Assembly: GCA_015494165.1 (NCBI GenBank)
Contig: WGBS01000019.1
Location: 1-6,782, forward strand
From: Gammaproteobacteria bacterium
Lineage (GTDB): Bacteria; Pseudomonadota; Gammaproteobacteria; S144-34
Length of the DNA: 6,782 bases
Direction: 5' to 3'
Made by a program: the position numbers and the translations under genes. Positions 6,573 to 6,782 of this stretch are shown piece after piece. Positions within the stretch are counted from its first letter, which is position 1. Every line of letters begins with the position of its first letter. The notes beneath the pieces are model-generated. The model made no database searches and was not told the origin of the DNA. It worked only from the letters and a program-made list of their open reading frames with translations.

Positions 6573-6578
6573 AAACCG
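6564..6578. repeat. Near-palindrome CGGT-N7-ACCG over the uvrA -10 box
   Basis: CGGTATATTAAACCG is symmetric at 6 of 7 base pairs around its centre and covers the uvrA -10 element. On the opposite strand it also contains TAATAT, which could serve as the -10 of the divergent MFS gene, although no good -35 is seen for that direction. A repressor bound here would block both genes. It does not match the E. coli LexA box (CTGT-N8-ACAG). Confidence 0.45.
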
Positions 6579-6600
6579 TTGGCCCGCGCCCGAGGAAGCC

Positions 6601-6782
<182 letters not shown>

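Noticed and set aside
6568..6597. Promoter for the MFS gene on the minus strand using TAATAT at 6573-6568
   Set aside because: The -10 is plausible, but no -35 better than about 2 of 6 matches occurs at 16-18 bases, so it is not listed as a promoter.

Overview
The window looks like chromosomal housekeeping DNA from a very GC-rich gammaproteobacterium. Coding sequence is strongly G/C-biased at third positions, and only two short AT-richer islands occur (about 5070-5144 and 6531-6590), both at promoters. The gene content (uvrA / MFS / ssb and miaB-ybeZ-ybeY-corC-lnt) is typical of Gammaproteobacteria. An Ectothiorhodospiraceae/Chromatiales-like high-GC lineage is a reasonable guess, but the genus cannot be fixed from this sequence.

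Layout, left to right: lnt (5' part only, running off the left edge), corC, ybeY, ybeZ/phoH, miaB, ssb and a YajR-type MFS transporter are all on the minus strand. uvrA begins at 6601 on the plus strand and runs off the right edge. No stretch longer than 300 bases lacks a gene. The noncoding gaps are 4500-4574 (ssb/miaB), 5022-5144 (MFS/ssb) and 6531-6600 (divergent MFS/uvrA region).

Five genes, miaB-ybeZ-ybeY-corC-lnt, are packed head to tail with a 1-nt overlap, a 4-nt overlap, a 20-nt overlap and a 2-nt gap, so they almost certainly form one translationally coupled operon. They cover tRNA modification (MiaB), RNA maturation and ribosome quality control (YbeZ with YbeY), a CBS-domain protein linked to divalent cation handling (CorC) and the last step of lipoprotein maturation (Lnt). 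Upstream lies a second conserved block: ssb preceded by the MFS gene, with uvrA divergent, the arrangement recalled for Pseudomonas. Here ssb lies directly upstream of miaB with no evident intrinsic terminator, so the two blocks may be partly co-transcribed.

I found no mobile element, CRISPR array, RNA gene, defence locus or undescribed system. The many long plus-strand reading frames opposite the minus-strand genes are artefacts of high GC. The observations most worth a second look are small: palindromes and hairpins in the two promoter regions and the ssb-miaB gap, the joining of two conserved gene blocks, and the lack of an E. coli-type LexA box at either uvrA or ssb.
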